Shown: positions 51,164 to 61,816 of the stretch, in pieces
How positions within the stretch are numbered: the first letter of the stretch is position 1
How the letters are laid out: each line of letters starts with the position of its first letter
NCBI GenBank assembly: GCA_037074505.1
Contig: CM073482.1
Span: 49,979,501 to 50,043,500, forward strand
Length of the DNA: 64,000 bases
DNA from: Albizia julibrissin
Lineage: Eukaryota > Streptophyta > Magnoliopsida > Fabales > Fabaceae
Direction: 5' to 3'
Notes under the pieces: model-generated
What the model was told of the DNA's origin: nothing
The model's input: only the letters and a program-made list of their open reading frames with translations
The model's database searches: none
Made by a program: the position numbers and the translations under genes

Positions 51164-53145
51164 ATGGATCCCCACAATTGAGATGAAGTTCCTCATGTTG
51201 AAAATGGATCCCCACAATTGTAGCAAAATGCATTATTGAGGGCTCAAATTAATGCCTTACTACAGTCTAGGCCAGCACCAAGTCCAATATGTGACAACAT
51301 AAGTGCGAGGGATAGTTACCCCTCCACCCCTAAATTTCTCATACCTTTGATAATTAATTTCCTCTCTAGTTAACTTTTTATTATGTTATAAATTAGTATA
51401 CATGAATATATTAATTATATTTTTCATAGGGTGAATTGACGTGAAAGTTGTATGTCGATGAATCTTTCAAGCACACAGTTGATATGGGAGTGGCCTACAA
51501 CACCGACAAAGATACACTGCATAATTCATCATTACTCATGAACACACTCTAAGTCAGGGTTGACGTATGCACAAATGAAGATGGCCTTCTACCAATCTCT
51601 TCTCAGGATGAAGAAACAATGGTGAAAAATGTTGTTAGTGGTTATGTTACATGGCCAATAGGTCTAATTGAGCCATTTCAAAAGATAGTTAATTTACAAT
51701 TCATTCTACTTTTTGTATGTACTTCCATCTAAAACTACATGATTTAATTTCATGATTTTGTAGGTTGTTGCTCGTCATAAAGGAGAACGAGTTGAAGGGC
51801 GTGGGAAGAACTCAAACTGTTCAGCAACCCAACAGAAGTTCCAACCCTCAACCAACAATCAAAGCAATAGACAAATGGGCTCATATCGCCAACATTTGGC
51901 ATTAATAGCACCAGATTTCATCTGCCAAGGAAGTCAGGAAATACCTTTCAATATTGAAATCTATCATACAGATATAACTGATCATGTCGATGGTAGTATG
52001 ATGAATGAAGTGCTTAGTCATGGATGGCTTAATGCGACGGCAATCAACATATGGATTAGGTACTTTATCATCATCTCTTAGGAAAAAAAAAGGTACTTTA
52101 TCATCATCGTCTATCACTGTTATTATTATTCATCATTCATGTTTTTTGTTTTAATGACATTGTTTGTTTTCTATAAAGACACTTATATCACGATCTGTTA
52201 CTGGGCATGAAAATGGTGCATAGATTTGTATTTGTCAACCCACACCTCCTTGGCCAGCATAGGGGGAATAATTTGGAAACACAATCTAACGATCTTAAGG
52301 ACCAATTCATGCGAAGAGCAACCCCTAATATGCTCTTTATTGTGCCATACAATCCGGGGTAAGTTATGTACGATAGTATTTTAATATATGTTTTTTTATT
52401 CTTTCACTTTTACCATAACATTATTGTCAAAGTAAAATTTTTAAAATATTTTAGAACACATTGGATTTTGATTGTGATCCATCCAGTGTCAGCTGGAGGC
52501 CCCCACATTTTCTATTTGGATCCTCTAGTGGCTGGTTATCCAAAGAACCAGCCTGATATGATGATTATAATTAATAAGTAAGGGTATCGGTGTATGTGTA
52601 AATATTTACGTGTGAGATTATTGAATAACCAAAATTAATCAGTTACTACTTGTTTTACTAGTGCATTGACCGCCTATAGAAGCAATGTTGGATTGAGCTA
52701 TTCTAAACGTAATGACCTAATCAATGCCTATACCTAGAGGAAGATTGCGGTATTTATATATAAATTTACTCAAATTTTGTTATTCAAAAATTTTCTTCGA
52801 AAATTACCTTAACTATTTCATTATATTGTTGCAGTCCTCATTCCAACCAAACAATAATGATTACGGTTATTACATTATAAAATTAATGAAAGATGTAGTT
52901 ACTCATAATCTAAATTATGTCCCTGTGAAAGTAAGTTCTTTTACTTGCAGTTCATACTGTGTTTTAAATTTAATTGACAAATGTCTAAGTTAATTGATTT
53001 TTAGTGATTTTAATTCGTTCTATGCATGAATTTTATGTAGTATTATGAAGATCAATGTTGTGCCCAATTGATTAACCAACAAGTGGATGAAAACATTGAG
53101 GAATGGTGTGAATATATGGTTACACAAATATTAGCCAATATTTAG
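51164..53145 (+). pseudogene. CACTA second gene with Ulp1-type domain, catalytic Cys lost (element 2)
   Basis: The reading begins at ATG 51164, just after the transposase gene. It continues in exon-like blocks: about 51164-51320; 51430-51690 (ending near PIGLIEPFQK); 51764-52060; 52180-52360 (ending FIVPYNPG); 52455-52580; 52830-52930; and 53041-53145 with stop TAG. Borders resemble GT..AG introns. The Ulp1 His is kept (52459-52461, HWILIV) and the Asp is kept in FYLDPL. The catalytic Cys codon TGC of element 1 is TAC (Tyr) here (52862-52864), so the protease would be inactive even without its stops. A conserved hydrophilic segment (51780-51860) is rich in Asn, Gln and Ser. Confidence 0.8.
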
Positions 53146-53895
53146 GTACATACGTTAAGTTGTTTCTTGCCAATTTCTTGTGTTGTTTATTCTCCTAAAA
53201 TTAGTTATACATTACAATTGTCACATTGTAATTACATACATTTAGTACTGATTTTATGAATTAATTATGTGTTATTTCATTCTGATTTGATTTACTTTTT
53301 TGATGTCAATTTGTATTGTAAATTACTGTAGATTTGAATTGGTCTGGTTCAAGAAAAGGAAACAATTATGTAAAATAATATTAAAAAAACTCCACACCTC
53401 CTTTGGCAATTCCCCACAGAAGAGCTATAGGAATTGTATTTAAGAAAAAAATTAAAAACACAAGCTATAGCGCTTTCAGAAATTAGAAGCGTCATAACTT
53501 ATTTTTATAGCGCTAGAAACTATAGTACTTTCAAAACGCTATAGTATTTGTAAAAATAAACGTTATTGATGGTGTTTTTTTGTAGTAGTGTGATGTTTTT
53601 TATATGACTTTTCATTTAATATCAAAAAATATTTAATCATAGATTCCTAGTGCTATCCATATCCATATCTATAATATTAAGTAAATTGAAATATTATCGT
53701 TTAACTGGATGACATATAAGCTTGAAATCATTGATAGGCCTATACATTGATTCAAGTAGGTGGATCACGCCCCAAGAGCGACGGTTCACCTTCGAGTATT
53801 TTGGATTCTTATTTTAAAAAGGCCCAAATCAAGACAGGTGGATCACTCATTTCCTACCCTTAAATTTTATCAAAATAGACATAATCTTTTTCTTA

Positions 53896-55005
53896 GAGTG
53901 TGTTCGGCAAATACTCAAAATCATGGTTTTGAGAAAAATTAGCCAAACACTCTTTTTTTTTTGGAAACCATGGTTTTGATGTCCAAAACCATGATTTTGG
54001 GAAAAGCTTTTTTTTGTTGTTTTTTTATCCAAAACCATGCTTTTTTTGTTTTAAAAAATGTCCAAAAATATTTTTTAAGTAGCATATAATATTCTAAAAT
54101 AATTTTTAGTGCTTTTAATCCTTTAAAATATTTTTTCAGTTATACTCAATATGTTTGCATAATGATTGCAATTTTACCCTTAATTTATTTTTTTCAGCTC
54201 TAAAAATTACTTTAAAGTATTTTTTTAGTTGTACCTACTGTCATCCACTCTAAAATATTTTTTCAAGAGCACCTAATATTTTAAAGTAATTTTTGAAGCT
54301 GAAAAAATAAATTAAGGGTAAAATTGTAATCAGTCTACAAACATATTGAGTACAACTCAAAAAATATTTTAAAGAGTTAAAAGCACTAAAAATTATTTTA
54401 GAATACTGCATGTTACTTAAAAAATATTTTTTGATACTACATACGTCCAAGAAAATATTTCAAAATATTAGATACTATTTTTTTTAGACCAAAAAAAAAA
54501 GTTCAGCTCCTTAAAGCAACACCAAAACGATGTAGTTTTAAGAAAATGACTAGCAGTTTTTTTTCCCATAATCTATTCTTCTCATAATCTATTTCGATAT
54601 TCTGAATTATTGACAAACTATTAAATGTTAATGTATTTGTTTCATGATGAATTTGAGGTTTCTAGACATGTTGTTACGACTAATATATCACTTGTTAGTA
54701 AAGGAAAGACAATCTAAAGGAGAAAGACAAAAACAGATTGTATTAATTGCATTGAAAGAGCGGCTCATTATATTATTTTTCGATGTTAACTATTAAATTA
54801 TGAACTTTCAATGTACAATTTATTAATATATATATTTCTATATATGTATGTACAATTATTTTTTTTTTTCACAATTTATAATTTTTTCGGACAAATTTAA
54901 AGAGTTTTTGGTATTTATTGTTAAATTGTATATTAAATAATTCCTAAAATATAATCTAATATTTTATATCTAATTATTATAAATTATTTTTTACAATTTA
55001 TTATA

Positions 55006-55037
<32 letters not shown>

Positions 55038-55315
55038 TATAATTTTTTTAGATAATTTTATGCCATTTTTTATATCTATTATGAAATTTACTACTAGATA
55101 ATATATAAAATATAATATTATCCTTTATATGTAATTATCACAAAAGTTAATGTCCTTTTCAGTAATTTGACCATGAAAAAAAGCTATTCTAATCATAATA
55201 TCCAAACACTCTCATTTTATCAAAATCACTTTTTTCTCATAATCTATTCTCAAAAATCATTTTTTTTCACTTTTTCTTTATAAGTTATTCTCAGAAGCTG
55301 TTTCTAAACACACCC
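53896..55315. mobile_element. Harbinger/Tourist-like element with internal hairpin, 1.42 kb
   Basis: The ends read GAGTGTGTTCGG on the left and GGGTGTGTTTAG from the right. TTA occurs at both borders (53893-53895 and 55316-55318), the target duplication of the PIF/Harbinger group. Near the left end two ~170-200-base arms (about 54061-54232 and 54240-54440) are inverted copies of each other and would fold into a long hairpin. No transposase is seen. Copy B of the segmental duplication lacks it at the matching place (near 59480). Confidence 0.7.
54061..54440. repeat. Large inverted repeat (hairpin arms) inside the Harbinger-like element
   Basis: The blocks TAATTTTTAGTGCTTTTAA, ACTCAATATGTTTG and TTTTACCCTTAATTTATT of the left arm reappear in reverse complement in the right arm, with a spacer of roughly 10-20 bases. 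Confidence 0.85.
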
Positions 55316-55979
55316 TTAGTAACACCACAACTTATGATAACGTATATCCCAATCAATAGTTTCAAGCGTACATGGCATCCACATAATATTGTCATTACCT
55401 ATTTCATGAATAAGATGTATAATTATTACTTCAACTACATCACACCTAACAAAAGTTGCTAGAGGGTAGGTAAGCCTAACCAAGGGTTCAAATACACACA
55501 CACATGAATAAAAATACCAGAACATCATTGTGCACACGCCATAAAATATTAAGGTGCCAAAAATTTTTTTGAGAAGAGTTAGACAAGTGAAAGGGAAAAG
55601 AGGAAGATATATGGTGTATAATGGTCCATATTAGGGAGACGCTTTTTCATATATGCATGGGATTATTGGTTTAGGATGGTCCTCACAGCTGAACCGAATT
55701 AAATTACATGCCTTGTTCTACTTCTCTTCCATTTGTTGACCCATCCCCCAAAAAACAAACAAAAAAACAGAGAGGAAGATAGAGATTTTATGTCGACCTG
55801 AACCAGAAAACAAACATATAAGTGACTTCCTTATTTTACTCGTTGTGAGGGAGATTTTAGACCAAAAAATTCCCCTGCCACTTTATATATGAAAACTAAG
55901 TTTAAGTGAGTTAAATGAGAGAATTTTTTTTTAAAAAAAATAGAGAAATTCTCCATATATATATTGGGAGTGAAGTATT

Positions 55980-57820
55980 CAGCGTGTTTGGTACATCGTT
56001 CAAGGCGCCCAATCATGCGATTGGGTGCCCAGTCGTGCGATTGCAATTGATGGTAAAAAAATTTATGTTTGGATGAAGCGATTGAGAACCTTGACTTTTC
56101 ATCTGATAAGTACGAATTTCACAAGCCACATTTTTGAACTTTTGGCTTATGAAAGAAGCTCATTTATGACCGTTAGTAAGTATTAAATACCTTTTAAATT
56201 TTTTCATCAACCCCTCAGCTCACATTTTCTCTCTCTTCTCCCTCTTATCACTCTTTTCCCTTTGTCGAAGAACACAGACCCATAAACGCTCCCTCTTATA
56301 TATCACTCTTTTCTGTTTTCTCTCGGCGGCGATTGCAATTGGGTTTAGGCAGTCAAGGCTAGTTTCCGGCGTGGGTTTCGGCTTTGTGTTGTGGGCTGTT
56401 TTCCTGCAGTTGCTCTGGTTTTCTTCTTTTGTCTCTGTCGTAGTTGTCGGTGTTGAACTCCGGCAGGTGGTATTGAAGGCCGCCAGTCTGTTGTGGTTCA
56501 ATTTCGGAACGTGTTGACACGAGGGTGGCCGATCTGTTCATCGAAGACTATTTGAGCTTGGCTAGCCACTCTTTATCATTAATAACCAACGGTGCTTTTA
56601 ATTCATTGCAACAAGGGATCCCCCAGATTAAGTAGTTATTGCTGAATTTGATCTCTGGTGGTTTGTAATGCACTCGTTTAACTAAGTTTGTTGTTTATAT
56701 TTACTTTCTTAAAGTAGATGATGAAAGAATAACAACAACAACAAAAAAAAAAATATTTATCCCACTAGGTGGGGTCTACTACATAGATCGCACAACACTA
56801 TTGTACTCTGTCAAAAACCATAGATTTCGATATATTATTAATTAGAAGGTCTCTCTCTATGACTTCATTAAGCGTTCGTTTCGGCCTTCCTTAACATCGT
56901 CTAATAGGACTTCATCCTGCTTAATCCATCCTTCTCACCGAAACACTCAAAGGCCTACGCTGAACATGTCCAAACCACCTCAAATGATTTTCTACCATTT
57001 TTTCTTCAATAGAGTCACTCTCATTCATTCACGTATATTGATCCATCACGCATCATCGCTTGGTGCGTGATTTTTAAATTGGATTATTCCTGTCTCTCTC
57101 TTATCCCAGTTAAAATTTTTAAAAGAAAAAGGGTTCATATAGCTGTTCTTTAAAGATTTTTTTTTCCAATGGTGATGATACACCATATGCTGGTCTGAAC
57201 ACTGAAATAACATACCTCTAATACTGATGGTCTATAGCATGGACACGTAAATCCGCATTATCTTTGTAATTATGGTTATACATAATTTTGTTAAAAGAAA
57301 TTCCTAAACTAATTTGATTTAGGGATGTAGAAAATGAGAATATAGTTGATGTAGATAATAGTTAAGATTAAGAGCTATCGTCGACAAATGATGTTTGAAC
57401 ATCTTCAACCTAAATGAATTATGTTCGTGACACCATTATGGACCGAATTATATGGAACATTTGATCTGATTAGATCTTATTAGTTCTGTTATATTTTACT
57501 TTTGTAAAATCTTTGAAAATGTATCATTTGTAATTTATTTTCATTTTTATTATAATATTATTATGTATTTTACCATTATCAAATTTTCAAAGTTAATTTT
57601 TTTATTTTACATAATTTGTAAAATTTTTCTTCTTAAATATAACAAAAGCCACTTATGTAAAAGCCAAATCAAACACATTTTCACTTTTATAAAAACATTT
57701 ATCCAATCGTCAATCCAAACAAGTTTTATATTACACAATCTGATTTTTACTTAATCTCACTTTTTCATAAATCAGATTGCAAATAAGCTAATTTTCTCAC
57801 TGCTATTTCAAACACCCATT
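55980..57820. mobile_element. Unclassified 1.84-kb insertion specific to copy B
   Basis: Copy A lacks this block (junction near 40275). The ends are inverted: CAGCGTGTTTGG on the left, and GGGTGTTTGAAA read inward from the right, with ATT/TATT at the borders. It could be a hAT- or Harbinger-type non-autonomous element; the duplication length is too unclear to decide. A GC-richer stretch (56320-56560) has short reading frames on both strands without known domains. A truncated RTE LINE lies inside. Confidence 0.55.
56733..57065 (-). mobile_element. RTE-clade LINE, 3' terminal fragment
   Basis: Read on the minus strand, the segment matches the C-terminal end of plant RTE reverse transcriptases. 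The readable piece HLRWFGHVQRRPLSV is followed by a GRPKRTLNEVIERDL block and the VDPT* ending, with stops. It ends in the TTG-type repeat tail (seen on + as ACAACAACAAC at 56731-56741). It is 5'-truncated, as usual for LINEs. Confidence 0.85.
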
Positions 57821-58019
57821 ATTCTCACAAAAATTTAATTCTAAATTGCAGTCAAGCAACGGCAAACGCTAGTGTACGATATATAAAACGTGCGTAGTTT
57901 GTTATTTAAATTTAAAACACGTGCAAGTTGCAACCATGAAATAATTGTTTGATTATGGTCAGTGTGGTTTGTTTACAGAACAGGCATAGGGATCCATTTT
58001 TGAAAATACTTAAAGTGAA

Positions 58020-58257
58020 TTCTCTCTTTCATCATAAATATAAGATTTAATTAACTTTATTTAAAAAGATTAAAGAAGTTAAATAAATTAATTAATCATA
58101 TTATAAATTATGTATCATTATATTATATATAAGTTTATAAGTTAGATAAAATATTTTTTTTAAAAAATGATATATATAAATATTTTAAAATAATCTAATT
58201 AACTTTATTAATATCCTTAAAAAATTAATTATATCTTATATTTAGAATAAAAAAAAA
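58020..58257. mobile_element. Stowaway-like MITE in copy B
   Basis: ATAAATATAAGATTTAATTA on the left is mirrored by ATTCTAAATATAAGATATAA read inward on the right. The interior is AT-rich with a TAAGTTTATAAGTTAGATAA core. It is absent at the matching point of copy A (near 40570-40870, where only loosely similar AT-rich sequence lies). Confidence 0.5.
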
Positions 58258-58285
58258 TATATAAATATAATACAACAGAAACGCG

Positions 58286-58298
58286 ATACATACATACA

Positions 58299-58334
<36 letters not shown>

Positions 58335-58340
58335 TATATA
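58286..58340. repeat. (CATA)n/(TA)n compound microsatellite in copy B
   Basis: About ten CATA units are followed by TA units. A shorter CATA tract lies at 55007-55030 inside the Harbinger-like element. Confidence 0.95.
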
Positions 58341-60039
58341 ATATTATAATATTATAATAATTTTTTCATAAAAAAGGATGGACGATATATATGGAGACAA
58401 CCGAAGCTTCTTACCGTCCGGCCTTATGGGTTGAAAGAAAAATAGTTTAAAGACTTTTGGGTCATCATGCACTGAGCCACGAGAGTCTATGTAAAGGAGA
58501 TTCGTTAAAGTGAACTCATTTTATGATTATATGTTTAGGGGATTATAAAATAGTTTTGGTTCATGACACTTTTATGTTGGACTTCCTCTATGGATATGGC
58601 CCATTACTCCTCCACTCTTTAGTTACTCATATACAAAAACATAAGACTAAAGTAGGCAAATTAAATAAGCTCTTAGACCAACGGAATTTGAGTCTAACAA
58701 AAAGGAATGAATTAATCCTGTGACGAATTAAAATTTAAATCTTTATTAAAAGATATATCTATATTTAATGTTCAATAATATTTTAAATATAATTGATTTC
58801 GATATAAGGATACGTGGGAAAAAAACTGCCCTTAGGTAAAATATCTTACAAATCCACTCATATATGTACATATCAGGCACGAATCTTGTTGTTAACGCAA
58901 AAGGAAAAAGGTTCCATTGAGTATTGACTATTTGAGCAAACAAGAATTTGAATAGGATGAACTTCCATTAATAAACTCAAAATAATTTACAAAAGTATAG
59001 AAACAAATATAAGAACTTCACTCCTCACCCTATCCTATCTCAGCTCATTTTCCTACCCTCAACTCAATACAACATTTCACACCTCACCATTCGGATCCAA
59101 TATTGGCAGCAACACCTTGGAGATTTCACTCAAATTTTGTCTACACTTCTTTGGTTTTACTTTTCTAGAGCTATATTTAATCACAAATTCCCTTGGTGCT
59201 ATCTATATGATTCCTTTTTTATTTCATTATCCAGAAAATTTAATTATAGATTCTCTTAGTGCTATTTATAATATTAAATAAAGTGAAACATTATCACTTA
59301 GGTGAAATCATTGAGTTGTACTGATACATTCATCCAAATAGATGGATCAAGCCCTAAAAGCGATAACCCACCTTTACCTATTTTGTGTTCACATTATAAA
59401 AGGGCCTAAATCAAAGTAGGTAGTTCATTTTCTAACCTTAAATTTCATCAAAATAAACTTAATCTTCCCTCACCAACACCACAGCCAAATAGGCTGGGTT
59501 TAAAACTCATTTTTTAGAAAGGCTTTTGCGCTAGTGTGTACAGCCAAGTGAGGTAGATATTTGTGTATATGGTAATATCAACATTTGGAATACTAAAATC
59601 AGCATCAAGCCGATCCAATGTTACTACAAAGTATCATATGAAGGGTTCAAATACACGCACTGACGCACATGAAGGCAATCCAGAAAAAAAAAAACAAAGA
59701 AAGAGAAGGGGGAGTGGAATCAAACAGACAAACAATGACACTGAATGAGCTTCTCTGCTCATGCTCCTTCAATCTCAACTGTCTATATTTAATTTTTTTT
59801 TAAAATATTATTTTAATAGATACAACATCTAAAATAAAGATAATCTTTTAATTAATATTTTTTTAAAAAATGATTTTTTTATTTAAAAATAACTAATTTA
59901 AAAAAGATCTCATCTAAACGGTCCAAATGAAAAAACTTTCCATACTTATCCTAAGGATGAGAAGGGAAACTGATCCGCTATGACACAAAGTTGCAATATT
60001 GGGTTTGATCTTGATCGGTCTTTATGTCAGGATTTTGTA

Positions 60040-61230
60040 TGGAAGATTGATAAAACGCAATTTTGACTCCAGAAAAATCCAGAATCTTCTTGACATATGT
60101 TTCGTGCAGAATCCCCACTCACATACATCAACCTTAATGTCCACTCCAACAATTCTGGGCACAAAACTTTCACTACATACAACATCTTGAACCATCCTGG
60201 TACTGTCAAATACCTATCCTCCCTCGCCACACTCTTCCCTATTGCTTTTTCACACTCGCTTGTTGATCCTACTGGCACTGCGCTCACTTCTACCTGCATC
60301 ACCACCACCACCATTTGTTAGTATAAATGTAAATGTATTTTTTGATATTATCATCCGGTATCTAATTCGGGGATTCGTGACTGCCCCTCCCAACTCTAAC
60401 ACTAAAACTCAAAATTTAGAGGGATTTAGTGGGACTTTACCCCGCTAGAGCTACTCTTATCTTAGTTTTATGACTAATGTTACTGTAGTATGATTTCATA
60501 AAAATACAGCTTCTCTAGTGGGTTAACTGATATTCTCCAAAAATTCATATCATAAACATAACATGTTTACGTACATCTCAGAGATCTTGGTCTACTTCCA
60601 CTTTTTCTTGGCCCATCACGAACTTCCCTTTGGTGGCTTCCGACTCTGGGTAGCCCGGGCTTACTATTGTTATGCTTATATCTGATCCAACTTCCGCCCA
60701 CAATGCCTCGTACGTGCAAGTTACTGCAGCTTTGCTTGCCTATGAACATATACATAACACGTAATAGAAATTGTAGAGGTTCTGTGCAAGGCTTACATTA
60801 TACACGTTCCTTCTGGATGCCGGCAGCCAAGAATCTATAGATGACATTACTACGAATTTGCCTCGGCTATTCTTTAGATGTGGTAAAGTGAAACGAGTGG
60901 TGTACACTGATCCCCAGAAGTTGGTTTCCTGAGACAAGACAGAACAGTGAAGAACAGAGAAGAGAAAACAGAGTAAAATATGCACATATATCCAAGATCC
61001 TTGTACCATAAGGGGTCTCAAGTTGGTAATATCAGTTTCTTCTTGGAACAATTTGGAAGTGGTAACGCCCCGCATTATTAACCAAGTGATCCACTGTATC
61101 AAACACGTTCAATTTTGTGTACTAACTTCGAATATAATCATGTATAGTTTCGTCGACCATTCTGGAACAATCAAGGGTGGCACCCATGCATGCAATGTAA
61201 ACGACACGTAACTCTAAGAGACAGAGAAGG
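60040..61230 (-). pseudogene. HSD: 11-beta-hydroxysteroid dehydrogenase-like (HSD/steroleosin) gene, decayed
   Basis: This is a minus-strand short-chain dehydrogenase of the plant HSD/steroleosin type, an oil-body NADP(H) enzyme acting on sterols. Exon-like blocks: about 61230-61007 (LVNNAG motif, then TDITNLRPLM); 60928-60797 (NFWGSVYTT, PHLKNSRGKFVVMSS); 60739-60575 (ASKAA, ITIVSPGYPESEATKGKF); and 60293 to about 60100 (VPGWFKMLYVVKVLCPELLEW). GT/AG sites border the blocks, and the catalytic Tyr..Lys motif (YN|ASK) is intact across an intron. Two lesions are clear: an extra G after the NNAG motif shifts the frame, and a TGA (60578-60580) replaces an expected Arg (CGA). The N-terminal oil-body anchor and the glycine-rich cofactor site are not recognisable. 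The family call is from remembered homologues and is firm; the pseudogene call is probable. Confidence 0.82.
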
Positions 61231-61816
61231 CATCGATGACTATTGTCCTGTAACCAGTTCCTTCCTCTCTGTCATTATACCATTAAGAACTTTGCATTGC
61301 TTGCTATGTTGTCCACTTTCTTCCATGTTCATCTTCTCTATCTCTTGTTTCTTTGGTCTCTTGAACTAGGCGGTTGGAATTCGAGGCCATTGAGTTCAAC
61401 TGCTATTGACGTATTCCTCATACAAGCACGTGCATATGAGTGGTTGAGGCAGAAGAATAATGCGGAAAGAAGATTCTGGATGGAGTCTACTTCTATGGCC
61501 AAAATTATGAGGTTGCCTAGCTATAATAAACAAAATCTTTGAGCTCAATAAGACACAAGCAAAACCAGGAATTAACACGAAAGATAAGGGAGGCAAGAAG
61601 TGAGCAATAGCTACAACACATTAGCATGTTACAACTGTCAAGAAATAGAAACACACAATTGGCGAGAAAATACATCGAGCTCCTCTTTAGAATTAAGAGA
61701 AATAACATTGACAGAGTGAAATTGTGAAAGCAAGAGTAAGCTTGAAGGCTAAAACAAAAAACACAGAGAAAGTAAGAGCAAGCTAAAAGAGAAGGCCCCA
61801 TTCTAAAGACAGAGAG
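61231..61816. other. Unassigned stretch between the HSD pseudogene and LINE ORF1
   Basis: It may hold the lost 5' exons of the HSD pseudogene (61231 to about 61400) and the 5' untranslated region of the LINE (about 61540-61816, A/G-rich). Neither boundary can be fixed by eye. Confidence 0.4.

Larger units (their letters stand above)
42206..53590 (+). mobile_element. CACTA (En/Spm) transposon, element 2
   Basis: The left end starts CACTACTATAAAAGAG at 42206; the right end, read inward, starts CACTACTACAAAAAAAC at 53590. A perfect 3-bp target duplication TGA flanks it (42203-42205 and 53591-53593). It is the same family as element 1 but in the opposite orientation. Contents in order: subterminal repeats, a GC-rich palindromic island, a TNP2-like pseudogene split by a 2.83-kb solo LTR, a second gene with a Ulp1-type domain, and subterminal repeats. 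It is 11.4 kb long, about 8.6 kb without the LTR. It sits inside copy A of a segmental duplication; copy B (near 59190) lacks it. Confidence 0.95.
39690..55510. repeat. Segmental duplication, copy A (interrupted by transposons)
   Basis: Blocks at 39700-40050, 40270-40560, 40870-41262, 42127-42202 and 53594-53890 match copy B in the same order and orientation. Examples are GAAGAGTTAGACAAGTGAAA, ACAGAACAGGCATAGGGATC and CACTTTTATGTTGG. Between them copy A carries the 859-bp insertion, CACTA element 2 and the Harbinger-like element. No gene is recognised in the duplicated sequence. The outer edges are approximate. Confidence 0.85.
55530..59690. repeat. Segmental duplication, copy B
   Basis: This is the direct tandem partner of copy A. 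Matching blocks are at about 55550-55860, 57825-58010, 58410-58620, 58960-59103 and 59106-59480. It holds the near-empty sites of the copy A transposons and has its own 1.84-kb insertion (about 55980-57820). Divergence is visible throughout, so the duplication is not recent. Confidence 0.85.

Noticed and set aside
56220..56541. Two overlapping minus-strand open frames in the GC-rich part of the copy B insertion
   Set aside because: There is no known domain, composition is biased, and they sit within a copy B-specific insertion. Kept only as an observation about that insertion.
60739..60797. Apparent loss of the catalytic Lys in the HSD pseudogene (reading YNVSL)
   Set aside because: The GTAAGC after the YN codons is a splice donor and the next block starts ASK, so the active-site motif is intact across an intron.
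61243..61542. 99-residue plus-strand open frame between the HSD pseudogene and the LINE
   Set aside because: It has no recognised domain, overlaps the probable 5' end of the minus-strand pseudogene, and lacks supporting promoter or splice context.
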